From the NCBI GenBank assembly GCA_041748615.1, contig JBGTCY010000267.1, positions 1-14,302 of the forward strand: DNA of 14,302 nt. Direction: 5' to 3'. Source of the DNA: JBGTCY01 sp041748615. GTDB taxonomy: Bacteria; Bacteroidota; Bacteroidia; Chitinophagales; CAIOSU01. Numbering within the stretch: position 1 is the first letter of the stretch; the number at the start of each line of letters is the position of its first letter. Below, piece after piece: positions 13,541-14,302 of the stretch. The notes under the pieces were generated by a model that made no database searches, had not been told where the DNA came from, and saw only the letters and a program-made list of their open reading frames with translations. The position numbers and the translations under genes were made by a program.

Positions 13541-14295
13541 ATGGATACAACATTCAAAAATAAAGTAGCGCTTGTCACGGGCGGTTCCTTTGGAATCGGC
13601 AGAGCCACCGCTGTTGCCTTTGCGAAAAAAGGAGCTAAAGTCGTGATAGCAGATTGGATTGATGACAAGGAAACCCTTGACCTCATTAAAAAATCGGGCG
13701 GTGAAGCGATTTTCGTCAAATGCGATGTATCAAAAACAGCAGATGTAAAAGCATTGATAGAAAAAACCGTCTCAACTTTCGGAAGACTGGATTATGCGTT
13801 CAACAATGCAGGTATTGAAGGAGTAATGGCTCCAACGCAGGATTGACGGAAGAAAACTTTGACAGAACCATTGGCGCGAACCTGAAAGGAATTTGGCTTT
13901 GCATGAAATATGAAATCCCGCAAATGCTTAAGCAAGGCAAAGGCGTAATTATTAATTGTGCTTCCATTGCCGGATTGGTTGGATTTCCGGGCTTACCTGT
14001 TTATGTAGCGTCAAAACACGGTGTAATCGGCTTAACCAAAACCTCGGCATTGGAATGTGCTAAACTCGGAATCAGGGTGAATGCCGTTTGTCCCGGAGCA
14101 ATAAAAACCGCCATGATTGACCGCATTACCGGAAAGAAAAAAGAAGTGGAAGATCAGTTTGCCGCGATGGAACCCCTCGGAAGAATGGGTGAGCCGGAAG
14201 AAGTAGCAATGGCAGTGCTGTGGTTATGTTCGGATGAGGCATCGTTTGTAACAGGTCACGCAATGGCAGTAGATGGCGGCTGGGTTGCGCAATAA
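13541..14295 (+). pseudogene. Short-chain dehydrogenase/reductase interrupted by one frameshift
   Basis: A classical SDR oxidoreductase split into two frames. The first, from ATG at 13541, has the cofactor motif TGGSFGIG (13-20), Asp38 at the end of beta-2 (suggesting NAD), CDV (61-63) and NNAG (88-91), then stops at TGA 13844-13846. The second frame starts at about 13843 and continues the fold: TEENFDRTIGANLKG, catalytic Ser in CASIAGLVG, Tyr and Lys in YVASK, and the usual C-terminus DGGWVAQ. Adding one T in the GATTGA stretch restores DLTEEN and a normal 251-residue protein. The rest is well conserved, so the break is either very recent or a sequencing error. Substrate unknown. Confidence 0.8.
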
Positions 14296-14302
14296 TAAAT
14301 TT

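Noticed and set aside
1..14302. CRISPR array, tRNA, rRNA, phage or toxin-antitoxin genes
   Set aside because: No regularly spaced repeats, no tRNA-like cloverleaf or rRNA stretch, and every sizeable convincing coding region belongs to a recognisable metabolic or membrane family.

Overview
The window looks like chromosomal DNA from a member of the Bacteroidota. It opens with the tail of a secreted protein carrying a type-IX-secretion C-terminal sorting domain (residues like DLSGYSKGIYFIQ and NRKLMLK), a domain confined to that phylum. The promoters I can make out also carry variants of the Bacteroidota -7 box TAnnTTTG. Most genes are ordinary housekeeping enzymes. The interest lies in how they are grouped and in the control sequences between them.

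Layout: (1) 1-205, end of a T9SS cargo gene and a strong hairpin terminator. (2) 271-509, minus strand, a small frameshifted remnant that may once have been a phasin-like protein. (3) 536-1048, minus, a small membrane protein that looks like the DedA/VTT family. (4) 1417-1971, plus, a CDP-alcohol phosphatidyltransferase with an intact motif and a TTG start. (5) 2239-7801, plus, a tightly packed six-gene operon: pyruvate dehydrogenase E1 alpha, a cupin, E1 beta, E2, an acyl carrier protein and an acetyl-CoA synthetase; no E3 gene is present. A perfect 16-bp-arm hairpin sits inside it between the cupin and E1 beta. (6) 7836-10571, minus, a complete P-type cation (probably Ca2+) ATPase, convergent with the operon. 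(7) 10980-13385, plus, a full phosphoenolpyruvate synthase, with an 89-bp MITE-like element in its leader and a nested palindrome at its 3' end. (8) 13541-14295, plus, a short-chain dehydrogenase broken by one frameshift.

The main finding is regulatory. Upstream of the phosphatidyltransferase, the pyruvate dehydrogenase operon and the PEP synthase lies a 12-bp site of form TGAY-N4-RTCA, the geometry of Crp/Fnr-family operators. In all three a one-mismatch version of TAnnTTTG begins exactly 24 nt after the site. A fourth copy, one base shorter in its spacer, lies upstream of the ATPase with the same 24-nt spacing. This suggests one Crp/Fnr-type activator controls the pyruvate/acetate/PEP node, a cation pump and a lipid-synthesis gene, perhaps in response to low oxygen or redox state. 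Family membership and spacing are read from the sequence; the regulator and its signal are inferred.
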